Positions 43,438-52,870 are shown, counted from the first letter of the stretch. The stretch is DNA of 64,000 bases from Bacteroidales bacterium (GCA_017651185.1 JAGCDJ010000043.1:1-64000), one strand, 5' to 3'. Numbers and translations are program-made. Notes: generated from the letters alone by a model not told the origin.

Positions 43438-44374
43438 TTAAAAATCTTTTTAGGCTGTCAATTGAACGAAAATAGAAAAATGGTACAACACCCAATGCTA
43501 TAGGAGGGAAGAGTAAAACTAATACAGTTGCTATTCCTTCTGGAATACCTATTTCATCAGGGTATGTGGAATATTTGGCAAGTATGACCGTCGTAAGGAA
43601 AGTAATGCCAACCAAGAACGACAACAATATCAGTAAAAAGTCGGCATAAAAGAAAGCAAGCATTAAGATTATGACGGGAAGTGTCATGCAGGTTGCGTTT
43701 TTCACAGCATTAAAAACTTTTCGCCTTATAAATGTCTTTGGTGTTTCAGCAAAAATCCATACATAATATTCGTTTTCTGGTTTTATATAATAACTTGACA
43801 TAAAGGCAAATAGCAAAACCATCGAAATCAATCCAAGATTCAAATTGCTGACACATATTGCAATAACAACCAGCGCATATAGCAATGGGAAAATCCAAAA
43901 AGTCTTTCTGAACCCAACGGCAAATTCAAACGGTCTTTTTGAGAAAGGAGTGGGTATGGTAAAATTCATCCTGGATTTTAACGAAACGAATGCCAATATA
44001 ATGGAAATTGCCAGCAAGGCGGACAATACAACAAATTGAAGTTTTACAGCAAGTATTATTGCAAAAGGGATATAGACTAGCAAATTTTCAACAATCCTTA
44101 TTTTTCTTTTTGTCTTATTGTTAAACACAATATGCAGGAAATCAAGTCTATCCGAGCGCGATAATTCCAGTTGCATAATGGCACAAACAAAAACGATAAT
44201 GTATGGAGCCCAAAACTCTGATTTATAGAACAGAAGTTCCGATAGCAGAACAAATATTGCCAGAAGCAAAATGTATCCAACGACAGGATTTATTCCGAAA
44301 TCCTTAATCCTTCTGTTTGTCATTTTGAACAGAAGCGAAAAGTAGTATTTGATTCCGTTTGTGCTTGCTGTCAT
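43430..44374 (-). CDS. Membrane protein, permease partner of the ABC ATPase
   Basis: 314 residues with about eight hydrophobic helices (VVGYILLLAIFVLLSELLFY; LLYALVVIAICVSNLNLGLI). No permease family was recognised by motif. Assignment rests on the 8-base overlap with the ABC ATPase gene and the helix content. Divergent from rimO. Confidence 0.75.
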   Translation of the reverse strand: MTASTNGIKYYFSLLFKMTNRRIKDFGINPVVGYILLLAIFVLLSELLFYKSEFWAPYIIVFVCAIMQLELSRSDRLDFLHIVFNNKTKRKIRIVENLLVYIPFAIILAVKLQFVVLSALLAISIILAFVSLKSRMNFTIPTPFSKRPFEFAVGFRKTFWIFPLLYALVVIAICVSNLNLGLISMVLLFAFMSSYYIKPENEYYVWIFAETPKTFIRRKVFNAVKNATCMTLPVIILMLAFFYADFLLILLSFLVGITFLTTVILAKYSTYPDEIGIPEGIATVLVLLFPPIALGVVPFFYFRSIDSLKRFLND

Positions 44375-44402
44375 AAATAATCTTGTTCTTATATTTTTGG
44401 AG

Positions 44403-44410
44403 CAAAGTTA
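44403..44410 (-). promoter_or_regulatory. -7 box for the ABC transporter pair
   Basis: TAACTTTG on the minus strand, 28 bases upstream of the ATG at 44374. Confidence 0.6.
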
Positions 44411-44479
44411 TTTGTTGAAATAAATAGTCAAGTTGCAAATTACTAAAAGAATGGTTAAGAAATATAAAATGCTTTTCCC

Positions 44480-44487
44480 TATCTTTG
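44480..44487 (+). promoter_or_regulatory. -7 box for rimO
   Basis: TATCTTTG followed by C, 16 bases before the ATG at 44504. Confidence 0.62.
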
Positions 44488-44503
44488 CATAAAATTTTCA
44501 TCT

Positions 44504-45793
44504 ATGGCAAAAGTCAATATTGTAACGATGGGCTGTTCGAAGAATCTTGTCGATTCGGAGAAACTTGCCGCCCAACTTGTGGCAAACGGCTACGAGGTTG
44601 TGTTTGATGCAGAATGCAGAGATGCGGAAATTGCGTTTGTGAATACCTGCGGTTTTATAAACGATGCCAAGGAGGAGTCGATAAATGCAATTCTGAAACT
44701 TGCTGGCGACAAGGGTAGCACAAAACTGAAAAAGATTGTCGTGTTTGGATGCCTCTCGGCTCGCTACTACGATGACTTAAAGGCCGAACTGCACGAGGTT
44801 GACTTTATGTGCGGCAACTACAAGATTGACGAACTTCTTGCTTTCCTCGGCAAGAAACCCGATGAGGACAAGGCAAATTCGCGCGTGTCGAGTTCGGCAG
44901 GACATTATGCCTATTTGAAGATTTCGGAAGGTTGCGTGCGCAACTGCGCTTTCTGTGCTATTCCGCTGTTCAAGGGCAAGTATGTGTCGCGTAGCATGGA
45001 CGACATTATTGCCGAAACCGAAAATCTTGCAAAAAGCGGTGTCAAGGAGTTGATTCTCATTGCGCAGGACTTGTGCTACTATGGCTACGATGTGGAACAT
45101 CGTTTTATGTTGCCCGATCTTGTGGAGCGTCTGTCAAAGATAGATGGGGTGGAGTGGATTCGTCTTCATTACCTTTACCCGTTCCTGTTCCCGGAACGTT
45201 TGCTCGATGTCATCCGCGACAATCCAAAGGTTTGTAAGTACATTGACATTCCTTTGCAGCATATTTCCGACAAGGTTCTTGCAGGTATGCACCGCGGTGG
45301 AGACAAAAAACAGACAATCGCACTGCTTGATAAGATTCGCAAGACTATTCCAAATGCTGTAATCCGCACCACAATGCTTGTCGGTTTTCCAAACGAGGGC
45401 GATGCCGAGTTCGAGGAATTGCTTGAGTTTGTGAAGGAGCAGAAATTCGACCGACTTGGCGTGTTTACATATTCGGAAGAGGACGGTACTGCTGCCGCAA
45501 GTGAATTTGAGGATGTTGTCCCGCCGGAAGTCAAGGACGAACGCGCCAATAGGATTATGGAATTGCAGCAGGAAATTTCTCTGCAGTCAAATATGGCTAA
45601 GGTCGGAAAGACTTTCCGCGTGCTAATAGACTATATTGAAGACGATATGTTTGTCGGTCGTACCGAGTTCGACTCGGTGGAAGTTGACAACGAGGTGCTT
45701 TTCCCGTATTCCGACAAATATAAGGTCGGCGATTTCGTGTATGTGAAGATTGACGATGCTTCGGAATATGAGTTGTATGGTACGGTAATATAA
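44504..45793 (+). CDS. rimO: Ribosomal protein S12 methylthiotransferase RimO
   Basis: 429 residues with all three domains: N-terminal UPF0004 domain (GCSKNLVDSE, NTCGFINDAKEES, GCLSARY supply the auxiliary cluster), radical SAM motif CVRNCAFCAIPLFKG near 144, and a C-terminal TRAM domain. GCSKNxVDSE and IPLFKG separate RimO from MiaB. It methylthiolates an Asp of ribosomal protein S12. Confidence 0.96.
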   Translation: MAKVNIVTMGCSKNLVDSEKLAAQLVANGYEVVFDAECRDAEIAFVNTCGFINDAKEESINAILKLAGDKGSTKLKKIVVFGCLSARYYDDLKAELHEVDFMCGNYKIDELLAFLGKKPDEDKANSRVSSSAGHYAYLKISEGCVRNCAFCAIPLFKGKYVSRSMDDIIAETENLAKSGVKELILIAQDLCYYGYDVEHRFMLPDLVERLSKIDGVEWIRLHYLYPFLFPERLLDVIRDNPKVCKYIDIPLQHISDKVLAGMHRGGDKKQTIALLDKIRKTIPNAVIRTTMLVGFPNEGDAEFEELLEFVKEQKFDRLGVFTYSEEDGTAAASEFEDVVPPEVKDERANRIMELQQEISLQSNMAKVGKTFRVLIDYIEDDMFVGRTEFDSVEVDNEVLFPYSDKYKVGDFVYVKIDDASEYELYGTVI

Positions 45794-45796
45794 AAC

Positions 45797-45826
45797 AAAA
45801 AAGCACCAATTATGGTGCTTTTTTTA
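45797..45826. terminator. Bidirectional terminator after rimO
   Basis: AAGCACCA / TGGTGCTT with ATTA loop, flanked by A-run and T-run; also serves the convergent Ldh gene. Confidence 0.92.
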
Positions 45827-45847
45827 TTTAATGCTTTAAAAATTCAT

Positions 45848-46954
45848 TTATTCCAAGCCGAACAATCTGTAGAACTTGTCGAGTTTGTAGTCCTTTGTTA
45901 CGCCAATCATTTCTTCCCAAAGTGAATCCGGAATAGGAACTCCGTTTTCGCGGCGTTTGAGGAAGTTTTCGTATTCTTTTTCGCCTGCAGTATAGATTCT
46001 GTCGTGTCCTGGCATCTTCTGTGAATTGCGGAGGTCGCGGAGCAAGTTTCCTGCATTTTTCTTGAAAACGTCCAAATCCTGGAATGTTTCAACGTTTATT
46101 GCAATGAAGAAATGTCCAAGGCGGTATGGCTTCTTGTTGCCGTTCTCGTCAAGTCCGGTAAGTGCCTTCATGTAGCCACCGCATTGCAATGCCGACGACA
46201 AAATTTCCACAACTGTTGCATATCCGTAGCCCTTGTATCCTGCGGTTTCTTCTCCTATACCACCGAGCGGAGCAAGAGCGGCACGACCTTTTACAAGATC
46301 TTCGAGGACTTCAACCGAATTGGTCTTGGAATTGCCTTCGCGGTCGATGCACCAGCCTTTTGGCAGGTCTTTGCCGACTTTTGCGTAGTATTCGAATTTT
46401 CCGCGCTGGCTTACCGATGTTGCGCAGTCGAGGAAGAACGGAAATTCTTCATCGGTTGGGATTACGAATGTCAGAGGGTTTGTGCCGAGCATGTTTTCAA
46501 CACCGAAAGTAGGAGCGATGGATGGACGGGCGTTTGTGCCGGTGAGACCAATCATGCCTTCTCGTGCTGCCATAAGTCCGTAGTAACCAGCGATTCCATA
46601 GTGCGAACTATTGCGAACGGCCACCATACCCATGCCGAATTTCTTTGCCTTGTCGATAGCCATCTGCATTGCCTGTTTCGAAACCACATGTCCCATACCG
46701 TTATTGGCATCGAGTAGGGCGGTTGTTGGACTTTCGCGCAGAATGTCAACCTTGGTAACTGGATTTACGATTCCAGCCTTGATTCTATCTAGGTATATGG
46801 GTTTCAATCTGTTGATTCCGTGCGAATCGATTCCGAACTTGTCGGCTTCGAGAAGCACATCCGCTATTATTTCTGCATCTTTTTCTGGCACTCCAGCTTT
46901 TTTCAACGAATCCACGCTGAACAGATGCAATGTGTCAAAATCTAAATGTCTCAT
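45848..46954 (-). CDS. Ldh2-family malate/lactate/sulfolactate dehydrogenase
   Basis: 368 residues of the LdhA/MdhA type II fold (DSHGINRLKPIYLDRIKAG; SSHYGIAGYYGLMAAREGMI with catalytic His; GTNPLTFVIPTDEEFPFFLD). Members reduce 2-oxoacids with NAD(P)H, including malate, lactate, ureidoglycolate and (R)-sulfolactate. The substrate cannot be fixed from sequence; sulfolactate would be of interest given the sulfonolipid genes, but there is no direct evidence and the genes lie 28 kb apart. Single-gene unit. Confidence 0.87.
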   Translation of the reverse strand: MRHLDFDTLHLFSVDSLKKAGVPEKDAEIIADVLLEADKFGIDSHGINRLKPIYLDRIKAGIVNPVTKVDILRESPTTALLDANNGMGHVVSKQAMQMAIDKAKKFGMGMVAVRNSSHYGIAGYYGLMAAREGMIGLTGTNARPSIAPTFGVENMLGTNPLTFVIPTDEEFPFFLDCATSVSQRGKFEYYAKVGKDLPKGWCIDREGNSKTNSVEVLEDLVKGRAALAPLGGIGEETAGYKGYGYATVVEILSSALQCGGYMKALTGLDENGNKKPYRLGHFFIAINVETFQDLDVFKKNAGNLLRDLRNSQKMPGHDRIYTAGEKEYENFLKRRENGVPIPDSLWEEMIGVTKDYKLDKFYRLFGLE

Positions 46955-46976
46955 TTCTAATAAAATATTTTTTTGA

Positions 46977-46984
46977 CAAAGATA
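46977..46984 (-). promoter_or_regulatory. -7 box for the Ldh2-family gene
   Basis: TATCTTTG on the minus strand, 22 bases upstream of the ATG at 46954. Confidence 0.6.
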
Positions 46985-47102
46985 CCTATATATTATTTGT
47001 TAGTAGGCGGTCTAACTTTTTTTTGTCAACAGCACAATGTTTGGTATTGAACTCTGAGAGGCAAAATGTCAGTTAGCATTATGTTTTTTTCATTATGTTT
47101 CT

Positions 47103-47110
47103 TAACTTTG
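47103..47110 (+). promoter_or_regulatory. -7 box for the LRR protein gene
   Basis: TAACTTTG followed by C, 16 bases before the ATG at 47127. Confidence 0.62.
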
Positions 47111-47126
47111 CCTAAAAATTTGGGTG

Positions 47127-48185
47127 ATGAAGCGTTTCTCGTTTATATTGTTTATGTCGCTTTTGCTGTGTAATGCAATGGCGCAGGAGGGGATTCCCAT
47201 GGGACTGGTAATTATTGATTCTCTTCATGTAAGGTTTAATGGCGTCAGGTATGCGTTCGAAGAAGATTTAAAGTCGCTGTACGTCGATGTAAACTATAAT
47301 GACGAAACGCCAACTAAGATTGATATTGTCAACAAAATACAGATTGAGGGCAAAGTTTATCCTGTAAAAAGGGTTGGTGCAAGGGCTTTCTATGGATGCC
47401 GCAACATAACAAGCGTAATGATTCCGTCTGGCATTGAGTTTATTGACAGCAGTGCCTTTCGCTGGTGTGTAAACCTTTCAAATTTAAGTATTTCTAGCGA
47501 TATTAAACGAATTGGTCCAGATTGTTTCCGTAATTGTAGCAATCTGCGCAATTTTCATTTCCCGTCAAAGGTTCAAGTAATTAGCAATGGTTGTTTCAGG
47601 GCAAGCGGACTGATGTCGGCGGTAATTCCCGAAGGTGTGGTGGAGATTGGTTCGTATGCTTTCGAAGGATGCAAGTCGTTGGCGGGAGTCAGACTTCCGA
47701 ACTCGTTGAAGAAGATTGGTAAGGAGGCGTTTGCTAATTGTTGGGCACTGAAAAATATATTCATACATGACCAGGTACGTAGTGTAGGCGAGGGCGCTTT
47801 CATGGCTTGCCGTAGTCTCGAAGGTGCAATATTCGTTAAGGTTATGGATTCGAGAATAAAGACAATCGTTGCAGCCAATGCGTTTGCCGAGTGCAAGGCA
47901 CTGAAGGATGTCATTTGCAGGACGGGACGAGTAGGAAATGTCAAGGATGTAATATTTCACGAAGATTCTTTTGCGGGTTGCAATTTTGTGGTTGACAATA
48001 TTAAATACGAGACACCAGAGGGCGTAAATCCGAATGCAAGCAAGCGCAAGAAAGGCGATTCTGAATTTGATGAGGATGAAGCAACTGTTGATGTGGACAA
48101 TGCCGAACGACTGCGCACAAGCAAAACTGTTGAGCGTGCGCGTAAGGATATCGGTGTTCGTAAGAATGCAAAGAAGAAAAAGTAG
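47127..48185 (+). CDS. Secreted BspA-like leucine-rich-repeat protein
   Basis: Starting at the ATG at 47127 (a GTG one codon earlier is possible) gives 352 residues with a signal peptide (MKRFSFILFMSLLLCNAMAQ). About seven BspA/LRR_5 units follow from residue ~75 (VGARAFYGCRNITSVMIPSG, EGVVEIGSYAFEGCKSLAGV). The last ~50 residues are charged and end in RKNAKKKK, an odd tail for a secreted protein. No sorting domain is seen. BspA proteins bind host or bacterial surfaces. Confidence 0.88.
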   Translation: MKRFSFILFMSLLLCNAMAQEGIPMGLVIIDSLHVRFNGVRYAFEEDLKSLYVDVNYNDETPTKIDIVNKIQIEGKVYPVKRVGARAFYGCRNITSVMIPSGIEFIDSSAFRWCVNLSNLSISSDIKRIGPDCFRNCSNLRNFHFPSKVQVISNGCFRASGLMSAVIPEGVVEIGSYAFEGCKSLAGVRLPNSLKKIGKEAFANCWALKNIFIHDQVRSVGEGAFMACRSLEGAIFVKVMDSRIKTIVAANAFAECKALKDVICRTGRVGNVKDVIFHEDSFAGCNFVVDNIKYETPEGVNPNASKRKKGDSEFDEDEATVDVDNAERLRTSKTVERARKDIGVRKNAKKKK

Positions 48186-48188
48186 GCT

Positions 48189-48929
48189 TTACACCATATT
48201 TCTTTCCTTCTTGATTCGTTCGTATGCCTCGTTAATTGCCTGGAATTTCTCTGTTGCCTTGCGTGTGACTTCTTCGCCCATGCCTGCAACCTTGTCGGGA
48301 TGGTGCTTCATAGCCATCTTCTTGTATGCCTTCTTAACTTCTTCGTTTGTAGCATCCTTTGTGATACCAAGGATTTCGTAGTCAGAATCTCTGCCTACAA
48401 CAATGAACATCGACTTTATGGAGTTGTAATCGTATTCGCTGATGCCGATTCCTGTTGCTATTCGCTTTATGACGTCAAGTTCTTCCTTTACAATTTCGTT
48501 GTCGGCATTTGCTATTCCGAAAAGATAGTGCAGAAGTTGTAGTTTCAGCGAGTTGTTCATGTTGTACCTTATCTGTCGGCAGACATCATCAAGCGGAATT
48601 TCTGCATTCAGCATTGGTTTTAGCAATTGCAATGCCTTTAGCGTCTTTTCCTTGCCAAAATTCTGGACAAGGAATGCCTTTACATATTCCAGTTCGCTCT
48701 TTTTTACAATGTTGTCGGCTTTCATTACTGCTGCCGAGAGTGTAAGCAGTACCACCATGAAGTCGCCCTTTTCTGTGTGCCTTGTTCTATTGCTAGGTCT
48801 TGCCTGTCCGTTATCCGAAGAGTCACTTAGTCCATCAATTGCCGAACCGATGAAGAAACCAATCAGTCCACCAATAGGACCTGTTAGAACCCATGTCAAG
48901 CCACCAAGTATCCATTTCCATTTTCCCAT
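48189..48929 (-). CDS. TerB/DnaJ-domain protein (DjlA-like)
   Basis: 246 residues: an N-terminal glycine-rich membrane-like segment (WILGGLTWVLTGPIGGLIGF), a TerB-like helical domain (~60-160) and a C-terminal J domain with the HPD motif in MKHHPDKV. This is the DjlA layout; the J domain stimulates DnaK, probably at the inner membrane. Last gene of the nusB operon, 5 bases after coaE. Confidence 0.87.
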   Translation of the reverse strand: MGKWKWILGGLTWVLTGPIGGLIGFFIGSAIDGLSDSSDNGQARPSNRTRHTEKGDFMVVLLTLSAAVMKADNIVKKSELEYVKAFLVQNFGKEKTLKALQLLKPMLNAEIPLDDVCRQIRYNMNNSLKLQLLHYLFGIANADNEIVKEELDVIKRIATGIGISEYDYNSIKSMFIVVGRDSDYEILGITKDATNEEVKKAYKKMAMKHHPDKVAGMGEEVTRKATEKFQAINEAYERIKKERNMV

Positions 48930-48934
48930 AGTTG

Positions 48935-49510
48935 TCAGTATTTTAGATTGTTAATAAAAGTTTCAGTTTGTTCTATCAATGAATGGTTCCTGTCATTTAT
49001 GAAAATTGCGTTGCACTTTTCGCGACCTGAATTCTTCCTTTGCATTCTTATTTTTTGTAGTGCAGTTTCTTCCGAAACTTTGTCTCGCAGGCAAATTCTC
49101 TTTACGAGGATTTCTTCAGGTGCTTCCACAAAAAGTATCTTGTCGAGAATGTCTTCAAGTTTTGCTTCGAATATTATTGCTGATTCAATTGCTACTATGT
49201 TGGAATTCTGTGCATTTCTCCATTCAATGAAATCTTGCTTTACAGCAGGATGCACTATTGAGTTTACAGTTTTTCTGTTTTCTTCGTTTCCGAAAACTAT
49301 TTCCCTGAGATAATCCTTGTTGATTGTTCCGTTTGCGTATGTTTTTTTTCCGAAGCATCTAACTAGCGATTCTTTTATCTGCAAGTTAGTGTTCATTAGA
49401 AGTTTGGCTTGGGTGTCAGCATCATATACTGGTATGTCCATTGAGCGGAAAACCTGACTTAGCATGGATTTTCCCGAACCTATGATTCCTGTTATGCCGA
49501 TGCTAATCAT
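48935..49510 (-). CDS. coaE: Dephospho-CoA kinase
   Basis: 191 residues with the P-loop GITGIIGSGKSMLSQVF and the CoaE pattern PVYDADTQAKLLM. It phosphorylates dephospho-CoA in the last step of coenzyme A synthesis. Its start overlaps the ybbR stop by 4 bases. Confidence 0.94.
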   Translation of the reverse strand: MISIGITGIIGSGKSMLSQVFRSMDIPVYDADTQAKLLMNTNLQIKESLVRCFGKKTYANGTINKDYLREIVFGNEENRKTVNSIVHPAVKQDFIEWRNAQNSNIVAIESAIIFEAKLEDILDKILFVEAPEEILVKRICLRDKVSEETALQKIRMQRKNSGREKCNAIFINDRNHSLIEQTETFINNLKY

Positions 49511-50508
49511 TTTTTTTCGAGTATAAAGCTGCAGGTTTCGGGTGAGTTTCTTTGTATTTGTATTTTACCGTCGTTGGACTGAACTTTGATTTCTATAATG
49601 TTGTCCTTGGCGTTTTGGTAGTCGGCAGTGGCTGTGAAATTGTATTCCTGCACATCGTTGTAGTGCGAAATTTGTACAAGGTAGTTTACGTCAACATATT
49701 GTGGCAGAATTGTGTAAGAGTATTCTGGTGGAAAGTTGACTGGCTTTATCTTTATGCGTTTGCTTGCCCGAGTGAACATTCCTATTTCGTACGAAATGCT
49801 TGCGATTGATTGTGAGGAACTTATGCCGTCGGGTATGTCAAGGACAAGATTGTATTGCTTTTTTGCTTTCAACAAACCAAGGTTTTCGTCCTCGACACCG
49901 ATTGAAAATATGCTGTCGATGCTTGAGGTTTTGCCTATGATTGTTACTGAATCGGGGACAATCATAGTTTTTGTAATTTTTTGTCCGTCAATAAGGTTAT
50001 ATGAAATGTTTGAGATGTCAACAGGAACTTTTTTCTCCTTTACATTTATTATGTCGAAGAAGATTGTGTCTGGTTTTATGTCGCCGAGATTTATTTTTTC
50101 ACCTACTTTTTTCCTGATGAGCGGTCTGAGGTCGTTGGTTATGACGTAGGCCTTGCCCTTGCTGCTTGCATATTTCAGCAATGGACGATTGTCTTGTGCT
50201 TTTGTTTCGAGGTCAATGTTCAGCGGAATGTTCCTTGTCTTGAAACTTTCCTGGAAAAGGTTGTATCCTTGTCCCGATGCTGTCACAAAAAGTTCTCCGC
50301 TGTGAGAACTCTCGTTGCTTATTGTCTTGGGAATGTTTTTGAACTTGTACTTTATGGTTATATCGCTGGTGAGGTTCTTGTTGAGATAATTGAGGAACCA
50401 AAGGAAGAATGACAGGACAACAAAAACAAGGAATACCAGAAAATTTCTGTTATTGACCACCTTTACAACGGGATTCCCTTTCTTATTTGGTTCCTGCTGT
50501 TCTGTCAT
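49507..50508 (-). CDS. YbbR-like domain protein
   Basis: 333 residues with one N-terminal transmembrane helix (NFLVFLVFVVLSFFLWFLNY) and repeated YbbR-type β-domains outside (SLDIDLETKA-like and KKVPVDISNISYNLIDGQK). In Firmicutes, YbbR/CdaR regulates diadenylate cyclase, but no cdaA gene is present here, and in Bacteroidota the role is unclear. Gene order with yajC and coaE is standard for the phylum. Confidence 0.83.
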   Translation of the reverse strand: MTEQQEPNKKGNPVVKVVNNRNFLVFLVFVVLSFFLWFLNYLNKNLTSDITIKYKFKNIPKTISNESSHSGELFVTASGQGYNLFQESFKTRNIPLNIDLETKAQDNRPLLKYASSKGKAYVITNDLRPLIRKKVGEKINLGDIKPDTIFFDIINVKEKKVPVDISNISYNLIDGQKITKTMIVPDSVTIIGKTSSIDSIFSIGVEDENLGLLKAKKQYNLVLDIPDGISSSQSIASISYEIGMFTRASKRIKIKPVNFPPEYSYTILPQYVDVNYLVQISHYNDVQEYNFTATADYQNAKDNIIEIKVQSNDGKIQIQRNSPETCSFILEKK

Positions 50509-50528
50509 TCGATGTAATTATGAAAGAA

Positions 50529-50876
50529 TTACTTTTTCTCTGCAGTATCGTTGTTCTGGTTTTCTGCTTCGGTGAAACTTACGATTGAGTTTTTGTCAAT
50601 CTTTATTTTCACACCGTTGGCAATTTCGAGAAGTACGTATGTGTCGCTAATTTCATCGATGATTCCGTAAACACCGCCTGCGGTTATTACCTTGCTGCCT
50701 TTTTTCAAGCTTTCTTTGAACTTTTGTGCTTCCTTGTTGCGCTTCGATGCTGGTCTAATCATGAAGAAATAGATTACTGCGATTAGCAATACCCAGAAGA
50801 TTACATTCATCCAGATGTTCGACTTTGGAGCTGCCTGAGCTGCGTCCTGTAATAAAATTAATAAGATGTTTTGCAT
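50529..50876 (-). CDS. yajC: Preprotein translocase subunit YajC
   Basis: 115 residues, one membrane helix (MNVIFWVLLIAVIYFFMIRP) followed by the YajC core KEAQKFKESLKKGSKVITAG with GVYG. Accessory subunit of the SecDF translocon. Confidence 0.94.
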   Translation of the reverse strand: MQNILLILLQDAAQAAPKSNIWMNVIFWVLLIAVIYFFMIRPASKRNKEAQKFKESLKKGSKVITAGGVYGIIDEISDTYVLLEIANGVKIKIDKNSIVSFTEAENQNNDTAEKK

Positions 50877-50899
50877 ATAAATGATATTAAGTTAGTTAA

Positions 50900-51370
50900 C
50901 TATTTTGTTACGACATCGCACCTGATATATAGCACATGTTCGTTGGGGTCGGTATTGGCAGAGATGCGCACATTCTTGTTTTGTATTCCAGTTTTGTTGG
51001 AACTGTCGAAAGTTAGTTCCACATATCCCTCTTCGCCTGGTTTTACTGGCTCACGCGTCCATTTTGGCGAGGTGCATCCGCACGATGGCTTTACACTTGA
51101 AATTACAAGATTGCCTTCACCTGTATTTGTGAATTTGAACTTATGAGTCACTTTTTCACCTTGGATAACTGTGCCAAAGTTGTATTCGGTTTCGGAGAAT
51201 ACCATCTTGGGCATCCCGTCGCTATTCTTTGTGCTATCGTCCACATTGTCGGCAGAAATTGGGTTGTCGATTCCGTATTCGCCACCGCCCGTCTTCGGGG
51301 TTTCCTTGCACGATATTGTGGCAAGTGCCATTATGACGATTAGTATTATTGATATTTTTCTTGTTTTCAT
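50900..51370 (-). CDS. DUF1573 lipoprotein
   Basis: The ATG at 51370 starts a lipoprotein signal (ISIILIVIMALATISC), giving 156 residues. The DUF1573 β-sandwich shows GTVIQGEKVTHKFKFTNTGE and SSVKPSCGCTSPKW, where the two Cys of CGC are conserved in the family. The function is not established. Second gene of the nusB operon. Confidence 0.87.
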   Translation of the reverse strand: MKTRKISIILIVIMALATISCKETPKTGGGEYGIDNPISADNVDDSTKNSDGMPKMVFSETEYNFGTVIQGEKVTHKFKFTNTGEGNLVISSVKPSCGCTSPKWTREPVKPGEEGYVELTFDSSNKTGIQNKNVRISANTDPNEHVLYIRCDVVTK

Positions 51371-51425
51371 TGTTTCTTTCTTTATGAGTCGTGCCATGGC
51401 GCGACTTTTCATTTTTTTTATGTGT

Positions 51426-52370
51426 TTATAGAAGTCCCATGCCTATTTTGTTAAGCGTGTTGTCATCCTTGCTCTGGTTGTATATTCTGTCGAGGATGCC
51501 ATTAATGAATGTGCCGCTCTTTTCGGTGCTGTATCCCTTGGCGATTTCAATGTATTCGTTTATTGTAACTCTAAACGGAAGTTCTGGGAATTGTGTCATT
51601 TCGCAGAGTGCAAGATGTAGAATCACCCTGTCCATGAATGCGATACGCTGAAGTTCCCATTTTTGCAGGTTCTTTTCGATTAGTTCATCGAATTTCTGAC
51701 GGTACAGGCAGGTACTTTTTATGAGTGTGTACGCAAATTCACGGTCTTCATCGTTTTTGAATGTTGGTGGTAGACGGAACTTGTCGATGTTGTCGTCGTT
51801 AAGTTTCTTTATTGTCTGTATAAGGTTGCTTAAAGCAAATTCGATGTCGTCGTTCCAGTAGATGCTTTCGGTTTCGAGTATTTCATCGAGGTCTTCGTTG
51901 TCTACGAGATATTTGTTTATAATCTTGCAAATCAAGTCGGTATCCTGCTTTAAACTGCGATTTTCGTCTTCCATGTAGTTCTTGTAGAACTCTGAATTTG
52001 CCATCTTGTTGAAGATGTTGCGTACGAATTCGTAGTGTTCCGACCAGTTGGTGCTGGCATTCTCCATGTATTTCTTTATGGTTGGTTCGGTACGGAACGC
52101 CTGTATAATTCGGTTGTCTACGAATTTGCGGTTGGGGTTCAGGTCTTCTTCTGTAGGAAGCAACTTGTTGCGGTTGAATTCAATCTTATATTCGGCGTGG
52201 TCGGCAATTGCCACCATAAGGCAGAATGTTTCCACAAAAAGTTCGTATGACTTTTCAATGCTCATTTCTAGAGCTTCCCAGACTTTCTCTAGCGAACCGT
52301 CGTAATTCCCTTGAACAAAAGCGTAATAGGTCTGAACCGCCTTTATTCTAACCAATCTCCTGCTAATCAT
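51426..52370 (-). CDS. nusB: Transcription antitermination factor NusB (long Bacteroidota form)
   Basis: 314 residues, about twice the length of E. coli NusB. The NusB fold is in the C-terminal third (LIEKNLQKWELQRIAFMDRV, FRVTINEYIEIAKGYSTEKS), with a helical N-terminal extension (RRLVRIKAVQTYYAFVQGNY) characteristic of the phylum. It acts with NusE on rRNA transcription. First gene of the operon. Confidence 0.92.
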   Translation of the reverse strand: MISRRLVRIKAVQTYYAFVQGNYDGSLEKVWEALEMSIEKSYELFVETFCLMVAIADHAEYKIEFNRNKLLPTEEDLNPNRKFVDNRIIQAFRTEPTIKKYMENASTNWSEHYEFVRNIFNKMANSEFYKNYMEDENRSLKQDTDLICKIINKYLVDNEDLDEILETESIYWNDDIEFALSNLIQTIKKLNDDNIDKFRLPPTFKNDEDREFAYTLIKSTCLYRQKFDELIEKNLQKWELQRIAFMDRVILHLALCEMTQFPELPFRVTINEYIEIAKGYSTEKSGTFINGILDRIYNQSKDDNTLNKIGMGLL

Positions 52371-52378
52371 CGTTTATG

Positions 52379-52386
52379 CAAAATTA
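52379..52386 (-). promoter_or_regulatory. -7 box for the nusB operon
   Basis: TAATTTTG on the minus strand only 8 bases before the ATG, giving an almost leaderless mRNA. A weaker alternative, TAAATTTG, lies at 52393-52400. Confidence 0.5.
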
Positions 52387-52470
52387 TTTGCGCAAATTTA
52401 GTTATTTTATTAAAGTGTGCATAATCTTTTTTGAGTATTAATTTCACTTTTTCTTGTTAATTTTTAATAT

Positions 52471-52478
52471 TAAATTTG
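52471..52478 (+). promoter_or_regulatory. -7 box for the DUF3276 gene
   Basis: TAAATTTG followed by C, 46 bases before the ATG at 52525. Confidence 0.6.
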
Positions 52479-52524
52479 CATTATCAAGTTATTTGTCTAA
52501 ATTTGTCCCGACAAAATTTTAATT

Positions 52525-52815
52525 ATGGATTCAATCGAGAAAGATAGAAGGATTGTTAATTCCACTTCGGTAAAGATTGGAAAGAGGACGTATTTCTTTG
52601 ATGTAAAGGCAACTGCAAATGGTGACTACTATCTTGTGATGACTGAAAGCAGGCGTATTCAGGACGGCAGTTTCGAGAAGCATAAGATTTTCCTGTACAA
52701 GGAAGATTTCTATAAGTTTGCGCAGGCCTACGACGAAGTTATGTCCTTCATGAAGGCCGAAAAGCCAGACTACTTTGTTGAACCGGAGTTTCCAGAAGTG
52801 GAAGAGGAACAATAG
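52525..52815 (+). CDS. DUF3276 PUR-domain nucleic-acid-binding protein
   Basis: 96 residues with the PUR-like β-β-β-β-α pattern (GKRTYFFDVKATANGDYYLV, FEKHKIFLYKEDFYKFAQAY) and an acidic tail. DUF3276 proteins of Bacteroidota are small relatives of Pur-alpha that bind single-stranded nucleic acid. Single gene followed by a terminator. Confidence 0.9.
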   Translation: MDSIEKDRRIVNSTSVKIGKRTYFFDVKATANGDYYLVMTESRRIQDGSFEKHKIFLYKEDFYKFAQAYDEVMSFMKAEKPDYFVEPEFPEVEEEQ

Positions 52816-52841
52816 TTAGCGTTCCTTATTTTGGTTGGTTT

Positions 52842-52868
52842 CGGCAGTGAAACTGCTGCCGTTTTTTA
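52842..52868 (+). terminator. Terminator after the DUF3276 gene
   Basis: CGGCAG / CTGCCG stem with an 8-base loop, then TTTTTTATT. Confidence 0.88.
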
Positions 52869-52870
52869 TT

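Noticed and set aside
45848..46954. Assignment as sulfolactate dehydrogenase to complete a sulfonate pathway
   Set aside because: The family includes that activity, but also malate and lactate dehydrogenases. No substrate-deciding residue could be read, and it is 28 kb from the sulfonolipid genes.
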